Shown here: positions 1-7,019 of the stretch, in pieces
How positions within the stretch are numbered: the stretch's first letter is position 1
Layout: every line of letters starts with the position of its first letter
Source of the DNA: JBBQXY01 sp051004815
GTDB taxonomy: Bacteria > Chloroflexota > Ktedonobacteria > Ktedonobacterales > Ktedonobacteraceae
Reading direction: 5' to 3'
Assembly (NCBI GenBank): GCA_051004815.1
Contig: JBPCJY010000191.1
Span: 1-14,670 of the forward strand
DNA: 14,670 nucleotides
The notes under the pieces: model-generated
The model's database searches: none
What the model saw: the letters and a program-made list of their open reading frames with translations, nothing else
What the model was told of the DNA's origin: nothing
Made by a program: the position numbers and the translations under genes

Positions 1-15
1 TGGCACTGCGTTGGC

Positions 16-85
16 TTTGTCATTCTGAGCGCAGGAAAGAATCTCCGTGCCGCGAGAGATTCTTCGCGGTGCTAAGAAGGACAGG
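16..85. repeat. Imperfect intergenic palindrome (REP-like)
   Basis: The left half (TGTCATTCTGAGC, then AAGAATCTC ending at 45) matches the reverse complement of the right half (GAGATTCTT from 56, ending near GGACAGG at 85) with a few mismatches and one 1-nt offset. The inner arms AAGAATCTC (37-45) and GAGATTCTT (56-64) are perfect. The whole can fold into a hairpin of about 70 nt. It lies outside any credible gene, downstream of the S53 peptidase. The core resembles palindromic intergenic repeats I recall from Ktedonobacter-like genomes; that family assignment is memory-based inference. Confidence 0.6.
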
Positions 86-105
86 CTCTGGACTTGGGCG
101 ATGCC

Positions 106-130
106 AAAAACCTCCCCGTGCAAGGGGGAT
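106..130 (-). terminator. Probable rho-independent terminator of the S53 peptidase gene
   Basis: Read on the minus strand, the DNA 15-40 nt past the peptidase stop codon gives ATCCCC, a short loop CTTGCAC, GGGGA, and then GGTTTTTGG. This is a GC-rich stem followed by a run of five T residues. The stem is short (5-6 bp), so efficiency is uncertain. Confidence 0.5.
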
Positions 131-144
131 GGGTGGGACGTGGT

Positions 145-3100
145 TTATGGGGTGAGATTCGTAAACCCGATCACGTCACTACCGCCAGCCGCCTGGGTAC
201 TGATACCAGTAAGGCGGTAGAAAAAGTACATGGGTCGCTCCGCGACGAGCACCGGATTTGGCACACCCTGTGTTGGCAAAGCCTGCACAGTCAGTGAGAT
301 CGCTCCCTGGTTGATGGGATTGAGAATATTGTTGATACTGAAGGTTTTACGGCTGTGCGCCAGCATGGTGGCTTGGAGTTGGAACACCACGTTAGGCGTA
401 AAGAACGTAATGGCAACATTCTCATCGTTGTTCGTCGGATTCTGCAAGGTCAGATATTCCTGGAATGCACCACCTGTATAGCCTTCCGCGAAAGCGTATA
501 CATTATGTGCTGCCGGACCCATTTCGCCAACGATGTCGGTGCCACCGGAGATGTGCGCACTGCTGTAGTGGAAGTACATCAGGCGTTGCACCACAATCGG
601 TGTATTGTCATTTGTCGAAACCTCCGCCGAAACCGAAGTGGTATGCGTATTTTGGTGCGCATTCACATCAAAGGCGAGGAAGCCATACGCGGGGACAGTG
701 ACCGTCTTGGTCTGCGTACTGCCATCGGTATATTCCAGCCTGACGTTGGTGGTAGCAGCAGTGTTACCAAAGTTCGCCAGTTCAAGATACTCCTGGAAAC
801 CACTCGCGGTATAGCCTTCCGCGAAGAGCCAATCATCATCAGGTGCCGTCGCGCCGATGACGCTGGCCGCGCCCGTGGTAAAACCACCGGCCCTGGGAAT
901 AGTGTCCGCGAAGTACATGGGACGCTCCGCGACAAAAGGATTATCCGACGATATGACGGAAATCGCCAGCTTTTGGTGCAGACCCACATCCGTTGGCGAC
1001 ACCGCCAGGCGCTGCATCGCACCCAGCGTCACAAATTCTACCGGGCAGTTAGTGGTGCAACTGTCGGTAAAGTATGTTACCGTCAGGTGTGCCGCGGATA
1101 GGCCGGGATTGAGCAGGGCAACATACGTTTTGTAGTTGGTCTGCCCGGATTGACTTGTATCTGCTTCCGAAAAGTAGTAGTGCGTGTTTGTAGTGGTCGC
1201 GCCAACGGCATCGGTGCCACTGGGAACACCGCTCCAATTGAAGTAGATGGGACGTTCCACCACAACAGCGGGGCCGCTCGTGACCTGGGCAATGACGCCC
1301 GCGTTATAGCGTGTGCCAGTCGGGGTGGTACCCATGTCGATATCAGCGTCAAAGGTCTGCCGCGAGCTGGGAGCCACGGTATGATTCACCACTTTTGTCG
1401 TGGTCGCGGTGACGTAGGTCAACTTCACCGTCGCGGTCAGCGTTGGGTCAGGATTTTCTATCGTGATATATTCCTGGAAACCGCCGCCTTCGTCCCCTTC
1501 GGGGAAGTACCATGTATTGCTCGCCGGTGCGAGGCGTTGACCATTATTCGTCTTTGCCAAAGCCACCAGGTCTGTTGCCAGATGATCGGCATTGAAGCTG
1601 CCCAGCCCTGTAGCCATATCATAGCCAGCCGTGGCGGGATACTTGCCGCTCTGGAAGCTACTATAGTCGTTGGTGCCAGTCGATACATCATGGAAGTCAT
1701 TGGCATATTGAATGCTGTTGTTGGCAATCTGATAGAGCAGAGGATCGGCAAAGCCAATATTGAAGCCGCCTGCTTTGACCGATTCTTCGTTGACCAGAGC
1801 CATCATTGCCGCCCACATCGGAGCCGCCGCGGAGGTACCTCCCACAGTAAGCCACGGGGTAGCTGAGCTACAACCCGCCGCCGCCACCGAACAATAGACC
1901 GGGTATCCAGTATTGGGATCGGCATTTAACGAGACATCGGGAGCTTCGCGTTTGCCATTCGTGTATGTATTCTGTAGACCTGGCATAGTCGTAAGATAGG
2001 TGTTCTGCCAGGCTGGCATAGTAAAATCGAGGCTGAGTCCGCCGCCGGATGCGCCGCCAGTGCTTCCACTGCCCTCATTCCAGGTAGTCTCGCTCAATGT
2101 ACTGCCATTCCAGTTCAGTGTTGTGCCGCCGACACTGGTCACATATGGCTGTCCACCGGGATCACCGGGTTCCAATGTCGTGCTTTGACTCCCGTCAAAG
2201 TAGCAGCCGCTACTGCCGCTATCGCCGGAGGCAACGAATATGCTCTGCCCCTGGGCAGCAGCTTGCATGAAGTACGTATTTTCCTGGTTGACCTGTGTCG
2301 ATCCGAAGTCGCTTTCGCACAGACCCCAACTGCTGCTGATAACGGGTGGAACGTCCTGGAGCATCTGTTCCCACTCGGCGTTATAGTCAGTCTCAGTATT
2401 TGGTGCTTCATAGACAAGCAGGGTTCCCAGCTTGGGTGCGGTGCTCAGCGCGACTTCAGCGTCGAGTTCGACCTCTACAACACCAGCATCCGCTGCTGCA
2501 CCACCATCGATGCGCACCGTCTGAATGGTGCTGTGGCTCTGGCCATAACACGCTTCGTAGGCGGCGATATCTTTGGCCTGGAAGGTGGATAGCTCGAAGA
2601 GCGCGACCGTTTGACCTTCTCCATGGAAGCCCTTGGTATAGAGTCCATTCAGGTTATACGCGGCCTGAATCTGGCTGGGCGTATAATATCCGTTGGCGAA
2701 GCTCCCAGATGAGGGGCAGCTTATGCTATTGGGGATCGCATTGCCTTGCTGCCCCAGCGTTTGTGTCGTCAGTGCGGAATGGTGGAAATGTACGGCACTG
2801 TTCAATCCACTGAGGCTCTGCACCTGTCCCACCAGCGCGGCGGGCAGTTGCGGATCTCCGGTGTTGGCATAAAAGGTGGGGCCTTTGGACGCGCTGTAAT
2901 TATTGATCGTGACATGGAAGACCTGCTCTACCAGCCCAATCGTTCCCTTAAAGACAATTAACAGGCGATTCTTGTAGGTATGGGTGACGGTAAACCCGGA
3001 TGATTGCAGGTACTGGAGCATGGCATCGTGGGTCGCCACGCTTGGCGAAAACGTACCCGCGAACTGCGCGGGAGTCAGATAGCGATGATAGTTCAACGAT

Positions 3101-3408
3101 TTCGGACGCGCAATATCTTTCAAATAGCTATCGAGCATGTCCGTATTGCGCAAGCGTAATCCAATGGATAACGTAATCGATGCATGAGCATCGGCAGGCC
3201 CAATCAGCGTGCTATGGGCTACCTCTGTCGGAATAGTGCCGGTGAATGGAACGAGGGTGTCAGGCGGTGCCGCGTGCGCAAAACTTTTCGTATACAGTGT
3301 CCATGTCCCTGTAATAAGAACGATGGCAAGTAGCGGCATTGCCAGCCAGAGGTAGATTGTGCGCGGCCTGGAAGCATTCCCCCGCCATGGAGAAAATGGT
3401 AATGGCAT
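145..3408 (-). CDS. Secreted S53 (sedolisin/kumamolisin-type) peptidase with four C-terminal repeats
   Basis: A 1087-residue secreted serine-carboxyl endopeptidase, a family usually active at acid pH. In order: a hydrophobic signal segment (about 17-39) with an AHA site at 44-46; an activation pro-domain (about 53-205) with LxxYHRYLTPAQF; and a catalytic domain (about 235-615). The triad is visible as Glu312 and Asp316 in VEVELDAEV and Ser526 in GGTSAAAP, with oxyanion Asp396 in ASGDSGSS. The C-terminal calcium loop is represented by FHDVSTGTN (Asp574) and the GYD at 595-597. Typical S53 enzymes end here. This protein continues with four repeats of about 110 residues (starts near 633, 744, 860 and 971), each beginning WxFxEG-like, followed by FQEY and an N-rich strand, and closing with ERPMYF and GxDVIG. 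The repeats are probably beta-sandwich wall- or surface-binding modules (inference). The start is supported by GGAAGG 11 nt upstream. All key residues are present, so it is probably active after self-processing. Confidence 0.93.
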   Translation of the reverse strand: MPLPFSPWRGNASRPRTIYLWLAMPLLAIVLITGTWTLYTKSFAHAAPPDTLVPFTGTIPTEVAHSTLIGPADAHASITLSIGLRLRNTDMLDSYLKDIARPKSLNYHRYLTPAQFAGTFSPSVATHDAMLQYLQSSGFTVTHTYKNRLLIVFKGTIGLVEQVFHVTINNYSASKGPTFYANTGDPQLPAALVGQVQSLSGLNSAVHFHHSALTTQTLGQQGNAIPNSISCPSSGSFANGYYTPSQIQAAYNLNGLYTKGFHGEGQTVALFELSTFQAKDIAAYEACYGQSHSTIQTVRIDGGAAADAGVVEVELDAEVALSTAPKLGTLLVYEAPNTETDYNAEWEQMLQDVPPVISSSWGLCESDFGSTQVNQENTYFMQAAAQGQSIFVASGDSGSSGCYFDGSQSTTLEPGDPGGQPYVTSVGGTTLNWNGSTLSETTWNEGSGSTGGASGGGLSLDFTMPAWQNTYLTTMPGLQNTYTNGKREAPDVSLNADPNTGYPVYCSVAAAGCSSATPWLTVGGTSAAAPMWAAMMALVNEESVKAGGFNIGFADPLLYQIANNSIQYANDFHDVSTGTNDYSSFQSGKYPATAGYDMATGLGSFNADHLATDLVALAKTNNGQRLAPASNTWYFPEGDEGGGFQEYITIENPDPTLTATVKLTYVTATTTKVVNHTVAPSSRQTFDADIDMGTTPTGTRYNAGVIAQVTSGPAVVVERPIYFNWSGVPSGTDAVGATTTNTHYYFSEADTSQSGQTNYKTYVALLNPGLSAAHLTVTYFTDSCTTNCPVEFVTLGAMQRLAVSPTDVGLHQKLAISVISSDNPFVAERPMYFADTIPRAGGFTTGAASVIGATAPDDDWLFAEGYTASGFQEYLELANFGNTAATTNVRLEYTDGSTQTKTVTVPAYGFLAFDVNAHQNTHTTSVSAEVSTNDNTPIVVQRLMYFHYSSAHISGGTDIVGEMGPAAHNVYAFAEGYTGGAFQEYLTLQNPTNNDENVAITFFTPNVVFQLQATMLAHSRKTFSINNILNPINQGAISLTVQALPTQGVPNPVLVAERPMYFFYRLTGISTQAAGGSDVIGFTNLTP

Positions 3409-3467
3409 GTATCAGTTTACCTTCCTAATAGACAAAAATGCGTCGCGATACACCTTCCCCACTTCCC

Positions 3468-3496
3468 CATATACGACCTTCCATAAAAAGAGGCAA
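3468..3496 (-). promoter_or_regulatory. Candidate sigma70-type promoter for the S53 peptidase
   Basis: On the minus strand, TTGCCT (3496-3491) and TATATG (3473-3468) are separated by 17 nt, each matching the consensus at four of six positions, about 60-90 nt upstream of the start codon. A small palindrome, GCCTG-4 nt-CAGGC (3497-3510), sits directly upstream of the -35 element and could be an operator. The match is modest and no transcript data exist. Confidence 0.3.
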
Positions 3497-3648
3497 GCCT
3501 GGGAGCAGGCAGCGTAAGGCATATAATTTCAGTGTACGTGTATGTAGAAAAGATAATGGTGGATGTACGAATTAAACGGTATCCCCCCTTTGTAAAACCA
3601 CCTCTTCTGTGACGTGATAGAAGTGATGGTTTTTTGTAAGCTACAACA

Positions 3649-3671
3649 CATATATTCGTACTTTGAGGGAG
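3649..3671 (+). repeat. Direct repeat, upstream copy
   Basis: This 23-bp unit (CATATATTCGT...GAGGGAG) recurs at 3814-3836 with two mismatches (21/23), a period of 165 bp. It flanks the perfect inverted repeat at 3691-3784. The downstream copy carries the sigma-factor ribosome binding site, so this copy is probably the older sequence left behind when an element was inserted, or one half of a local duplication. Confidence 0.7.
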
Positions 3672-3690
3672 CAGGGCCTGTGAATGCTGG

Positions 3691-3784
3691 CCAGGGCGAC
3701 CGCCAGGGTCGCCCCTACTATACACGCATTACAAGTAGGACCGGCATCGTTGTATAGTAGGGGCGACCCTGGCGGTCGCCCTGG
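3691..3784. repeat. Perfect 34-bp inverted repeat (REP/MITE-like element)
   Basis: The left arm, 3691-3724 (CCAGGGCGACCGCCAGGGTC to CTATACA), is the exact reverse complement of the right arm, 3751-3784, with a 26-nt spacer at 3725-3750. Each arm contains its own internal near-palindrome, GGGCGACC-GCCA-GGGTCGCCC. Transcribed in either direction it would form a very stable hairpin. It has no T-tract, so it is not a classical terminator. It encodes nothing plausible; reading through it gives RGDPGGRPG-like peptides in both directions. Arms of this type are probably a dispersed intergenic repeat family (inference). Confidence 0.85.
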
Positions 3785-3813
3785 AAGCCAATGTTGTATT
3801 GCCGGCAATCATT

Positions 3814-3836
3814 CATATATTCGTGCTTCGAGGGAG
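3814..3836 (+). repeat. Direct repeat, downstream copy carrying the sigma-factor RBS
   Basis: This is the second copy of the unit at 3649-3671. Its last seven bases, GAGGGAG (3830-3836), lie 6 nt before the ATG at 3843 and form a good Shine-Dalgarno sequence. This fixes the start of the sigma factor. The upstream copy also has GAGGGAG, followed 12 nt later by an in-frame ATG at 3684. Confidence 0.7.
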
Positions 3837-3842
3837 TTTAGC

Positions 3843-4553
3843 ATGTTCTATTCGCTGGCTATTCCTGGTATACTACCAACACGCAGGGAGAGGAAAACCC
3901 CGGCGCAAACCCAGCACAGCGAGAAAGCACATGCCAGCATGACCGCGGACAAATCGCACGAAACGCAGGGCAATAACGCCGCCACCGACGATGCCAGCGC
4001 GTTAACTCTGCTCTATGAGCAGTTTCGGCACCCAATACACTCCTATATCTACCGTCTCCTCGGCAATCAGGACGATGCCGACGATGTGACGCAGGAGGTC
4101 TTTGTGCGTGCGTGCCTGTCCTGGAACGGTCTCTATGAGCGTAATAACCTCTCTGCCTGGTTGTACCGCATCGCCACCAATTTGTGCGTCGACCAACTAC
4201 GGCGGCGCAAGCGTATCTCGTGGTGGCCGCTCATCTCGCACAATCCCCATGACGAAGGTTTCGAGGGCAACCTCATCGACGATGGGTCGTGGCTACTCTC
4301 CGATAGTGGAGGTATTCCAGAGATCGCTGAACGAGAGCACATTCGCCTGGCATTGGCACAGATACCCGAAGAATATGCCGCCGCACTCGTTTTAAGTGCC
4401 GCGCAGGGCGTGCCATACCAGGAAATCGCCGTCATCGTGGGCATTTCGCCCAATGCTGCCGCCACCCGTATTTCGCGTGCCAAGCGCATGTTCATGGAAC
4501 AGTATCAACGTATCAGTACAGAAGGGCTTGGGAAACAGGAGAACAGACGATGA
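3843..4553 (+). CDS. ECF-family RNA polymerase sigma factor
   Basis: A 236-residue sigma70-family regulator of the extracytoplasmic function type, which directs RNA polymerase to an envelope- or stress-response promoter set. Region 2 spans about 53-125: LYEQFRHPIHSYIYRLLG, the core-binding DDADDVTQEVFVRA (78-90), and the -10-recognition segment ending LSAWLYRIATNLCVDQLRRR. A linker rich in Asp, Gly and Ser follows (about 130-160). Region 4 (about 163-222) has IPEEYAAALVL and the helix-turn-helix PYQEIAVIVGISPNAAATRISRAKR. The start at 3843 was chosen for its GAGGGAG ribosome binding site; the frame is open further upstream, but that part translates the inverted repeat. The N-terminal 50 residues are low in order and longer than usual. 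The next gene overlaps by four bases (ATGA) and encodes its probable anti-sigma partner. Confidence 0.93.
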   Translation: MFYSLAIPGILPTRRERKTPAQTQHSEKAHASMTADKSHETQGNNAATDDASALTLLYEQFRHPIHSYIYRLLGNQDDADDVTQEVFVRACLSWNGLYERNNLSAWLYRIATNLCVDQLRRRKRISWWPLISHNPHDEGFEGNLIDDGSWLLSDSGGIPEIAEREHIRLALAQIPEEYAAALVLSAAQGVPYQEIAVIVGISPNAAATRISRAKRMFMEQYQRISTEGLGKQENRR

Positions 4554-5647
4554 GTAACACTGACCGTCTCCCACTCCCCCATAATGATATGCCACCACTG
4601 CCAAAAAGTGGCGAATTTGGTGCGCAGGTCTGTGCAACGGTACGCCTCTATCTTTCGATAGTGGATGATCTTACACCGGAGCAGCGCACAGTCCTCAATG
4701 AACATGTACGCATCTGCGCCGAGTGTGCGAAAGTACAACGTCTGTTGCAGTACACCACGAGCCTGTTCACCAACCTACCATCCACGGCACCATCGCAGCG
4801 CGTCGATCAGGCAGTCATGACCGCCATCTCGACACGTAGCAACAGGCAATCTTCCAGGCAGTTACCCGCTATCCACCAAACAAGTAGGCAAGGGGAGAGA
4901 CAAGCTCGCCCTGTCTTTACGCCTATACTTGCGCCTATGGCAGCTTACACGCTGCGTGCGAACAAGCAGAAGCGCGGCTTCGCTGGCAAACCATTCGCCG
5001 TCTCTTTAACGGTGATCGCGGCTGCCGCCATGCTCTTCTTCGTCATGGGCATGACGCTCCATTTCTGGAACGGCTTCCCACCATCCAAGGCGCAGACGTT
5101 CAGTCTGCCCGCGAATCTTTCGTGGAACGGCTATGTTTTATATCAGAGCGAGACAAGACTTGACGCCAAAGGCATACGCTATAACGTCGATACCTATGAC
5201 AACCTGGGTACAGGCCAGATGCATGTTGAGACGGTGATGCCCGGCAGCCTGGATGTTGTCGCGGTCGGCGATAAGCAGCAGATATTGGGGCTGGATATGA
5301 TGCACCAGGTGGCGGCGTGGGGCGCAATCGCATGGAACGTCGATGAGACGGCTTTTGACCTGGCCGCGTTGCGCAGCGACTTGGCGGCTGACCGCGCCGA
5401 GTATCTGGATGAAGACCTATTCCGTGGGCAGACAGTCTACCGCGTGCGCTGTCGCAATGGGCTAGTCCTGCTGCTGGATATGCATTATAACCCTGTGAAT
5501 GTGCTGCGCGGAGCCGTTGGCCCCGGCACCGGCGAGCCTATCTACGATACACTCAAGCTGATGCCGACCGCAACGGTCTCCAACACCATATGGGATATGA
5601 GCATACCAGCAGGATTCAAGATGGGCAACTTGCCACAAAAGCCCTGA
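4550..5647 (+). CDS. Membrane anti-sigma factor with zinc-finger-type motif
   Basis: A 365-residue protein translationally coupled to the ECF sigma gene. The N-terminal cytoplasmic part contains His52, Cys56 and Cys59 in EHVRICAEC, the HxxxCxxC signature of zinc-associated anti-sigma (ZAS) domains that hold an ECF sigma factor inactive. A long, polar, low-complexity linker (about 80-145, rich in Gln, Arg and Ser) leads to a single membrane segment at about 148-172 (VSLTVIAAAAMLFFVMGMTL). The remaining 190 residues would be extracytoplasmic. Their alternating strands (YVLYQSETR, IRYNVDTYD, MHVETVMPG, TVYRVRCRNG) suggest a LolA/RseB-like sensor fold, but I cannot confirm that. Its genetic position and motif make anti-sigma function likely. 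Release of the sigma factor would probably need proteolysis or a conformational change triggered outside the membrane. Confidence 0.85.
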   Translation: MSNTDRLPLPHNDMPPLPKSGEFGAQVCATVRLYLSIVDDLTPEQRTVLNEHVRICAECAKVQRLLQYTTSLFTNLPSTAPSQRVDQAVMTAISTRSNRQSSRQLPAIHQTSRQGERQARPVFTPILAPMAAYTLRANKQKRGFAGKPFAVSLTVIAAAAMLFFVMGMTLHFWNGFPPSKAQTFSLPANLSWNGYVLYQSETRLDAKGIRYNVDTYDNLGTGQMHVETVMPGSLDVVAVGDKQQILGLDMMHQVAAWGAIAWNVDETAFDLAALRSDLAADRAEYLDEDLFRGQTVYRVRCRNGLVLLLDMHYNPVNVLRGAVGPGTGEPIYDTLKLMPTATVSNTIWDMSIPAGFKMGNLPQKP

Positions 5648-5665
5648 TGGCTAACACCAGAAGAT

Positions 5666-5695
5666 TTGACCTTCTACCAGCCCAAAAGATATAAT
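5666..5695 (+). promoter_or_regulatory. Sigma70-type promoter of the thiolase gene
   Basis: TTGACC (5666-5671; 5/6 to consensus) and TATAAT (5690-5695; perfect) are 18 nt apart, just downstream of the anti-sigma stop codon. Predicted transcription begins near 5702, leaving a leader of about 75 nt. The thiolase is therefore probably transcribed independently of the sigma/anti-sigma pair. Confidence 0.65.
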
Positions 5696-5775
5696 ACAAG
5701 GTGGTGGTATCTCTCGCAGATACGTGGTTCGTGCATGCCCACAACGATGTGGCAGCGCAATAGGAGAACAAAGTA

Positions 5776-6957
5776 ATGACAGAACATATCCCCGTTATCG
5801 TCGGAGCGGCAAGGACGCCGACCGGCAAATTTCTTGGCAACCTTGCAAGTTTCACGGCACCCCAACTCGGTGCTATCGCTATAAAAGAAGCTGTACGACG
5901 TTCAGGTATCGCGCCAGGGACAATTGACGAAGTCATTATGGGCAACGTTGTCACCGCTGGCATTGGGCAGGCACCAGCGCGACAAGCGGCTATCTATGCC
6001 GGACTCCCCGATGATATTCCGGCTTTTACCGTCAACAAGGTCTGTGGCTCCGGTTTGAAAGCGGTGATGCTTGCCGCCCAATCCATTCGCGCAGGGGATG
6101 AGCAAGCTTTTGTCGCCGGCGGCATGGAGAGCATGAGCAACGCCCCTTATCTGCTGGCGAAGGCACGTACAGGCTATCGTATGGGCAACGGTACACTGCT
6201 GGACGCGGTGGTACATGATGGCCTCTGGTGCGCCTTTGAGGATATCCACATGGGCAACGAGGCGGAGATCATCGCCGAGAAGTTCTGTGTCACCCGCGCT
6301 GAGCAAGACCAGTTCTCGCTGCAAAGCCAGCAGCGAGCAGCAGCAGCTACGGCGGCTGGCCGCTTTAAAGAAGAGATTGTCCCCATTGAGGTGAAGCAGA
6401 AGAAGGGCGTGCTGATGGTGGACACCGATGAAACTATTCGTGCTGATACTTCACTAGAAGCACTGACGAGGCTGAAACCCGCCTTTCAAGAGGGCGGAAC
6501 GGTAACGGCGGGAAACGCGCCAGGGCTTAGCGATGGCGCATCAGCCACTGTAGTCGTCGCTCAAGACGTAGCACGGGCCAACGGATTGACGGTGATGGCC
6601 CGTATCATCGGCTATGCCTCGGCGGCTATCACGCCGCGTTACGTCTTCGCGGCACCCACGCGTGCCGTCAAACGCTTGTTGGAGCGCACCGGCATGAAGA
6701 TGGGCGACTTCGACCTGATCGAGGTTAACGAGGCCTTCGCGTCACAAACCCTCTCTAACGGCAAAGAGCTTGACTGGGATTGGTCGCGGGTCAACGTCAA
6801 TGGGGGAGCGATTGCGCTCGGTCATCCCATCGGCTCCAGCGGCTCCCGCGTACTGATTACGTTGATCCATGAATTGCGCCGCCGCGGTGGTGGACTCGGA
6901 CTGGCAACGCTCTGCCTTGGTGGTGGTGGCGCGGTCGCCATGGCAGTCGAAGTGTAA
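5776..6957 (+). CDS. Acetyl-CoA acetyltransferase (thiolase)
   Basis: A cytoplasmic thiolase of 393 residues, the usual family length, which reversibly condenses or cleaves acyl-CoA thioesters (acetoacetyl-CoA/acetyl-CoA or longer 3-ketoacyl-CoA). The nucleophile is Cys90 in NKVCGSGLKAV. The catalytic His350 lies in GGAIALGHPIGSSGSR and the acid/base Cys380 in ATLCLGGGGAVA. NEAFA (318-322) supplies the conserved Asn. The CoA-binding loop reads TAGNAPGLSDGAS, with Pro where the Zoogloea biosynthetic enzyme has Ser; this also occurs in other thiolases as far as I recall. The start is supported by AGGAGA 8 nt upstream. The biosynthetic versus degradative role cannot be decided here because no other beta-oxidation, polyhydroxybutyrate or mevalonate gene is adjacent. 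It has its own promoter and ends at a strong terminator shared with gyrA. Confidence 0.93.
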   Translation: MTEHIPVIVGAARTPTGKFLGNLASFTAPQLGAIAIKEAVRRSGIAPGTIDEVIMGNVVTAGIGQAPARQAAIYAGLPDDIPAFTVNKVCGSGLKAVMLAAQSIRAGDEQAFVAGGMESMSNAPYLLAKARTGYRMGNGTLLDAVVHDGLWCAFEDIHMGNEAEIIAEKFCVTRAEQDQFSLQSQQRAAAATAAGRFKEEIVPIEVKQKKGVLMVDTDETIRADTSLEALTRLKPAFQEGGTVTAGNAPGLSDGASATVVVAQDVARANGLTVMARIIGYASAAITPRYVFAAPTRAVKRLLERTGMKMGDFDLIEVNEAFASQTLSNGKELDWDWSRVNVNGGAIALGHPIGSSGSRVLITLIHELRRRGGGLGLATLCLGGGGAVAMAVEV

Positions 6958-6962
6958 ATAAA

Positions 6963-7016
6963 AGCAACAAAAAGCGCGATGTGACCCATGTGGATCACAC
7001 CGCGCTTTTTGTTGCT
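6963..7016. terminator. Long bidirectional rho-independent terminator between thiolase and gyrA
   Basis: AGCAACAAAAAGCGCG (6963-6978) is the exact reverse complement of CGCGCTTTTTGTTGCT (7001-7016). The stem continues inward past one mismatch with TGTGA/TCACA. The A-run on one side and the T-run on the other give a U-tract in both directions, so it serves both converging genes. It begins 6 nt after the thiolase stop codon and ends 4 nt before the gyrA stop codon. Confidence 0.9.
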
Positions 7017-7019
7017 GGA

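Noticed and set aside
355..1101. 248-codon plus-strand ORF inside the S53 gene
   Set aside because: Antisense shadow of the repeat region of the peptidase; no family features. The same applies to the plus-strand ORF at 1150-1866.
3522..3527. Plus-strand TATAAT in the S53/sigma intergenic region
   Set aside because: No -35 hexamer lies at 16-18 nt upstream, so it is too weak to call as the sigma-operon promoter on its own.
3417..3725. 102-codon ORF on the minus strand upstream of the S53 gene
   Set aside because: Its beginning translates the palindromic repeat (RGDPGGRPG) and the rest spans the promoter region of the S53 gene. There is no recognisable domain, and composition is unlike the neighbouring genes.
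3684..3842. Upstream start that would add 53 residues to the ECF sigma factor
   Set aside because: The extra residues translate the inverted repeat and have no sigma-factor homology. GAGGGAG 6 nt before the ATG at 3843 is a better start, although the upstream ATG also follows a duplicated GAGGGAG at 12 nt.
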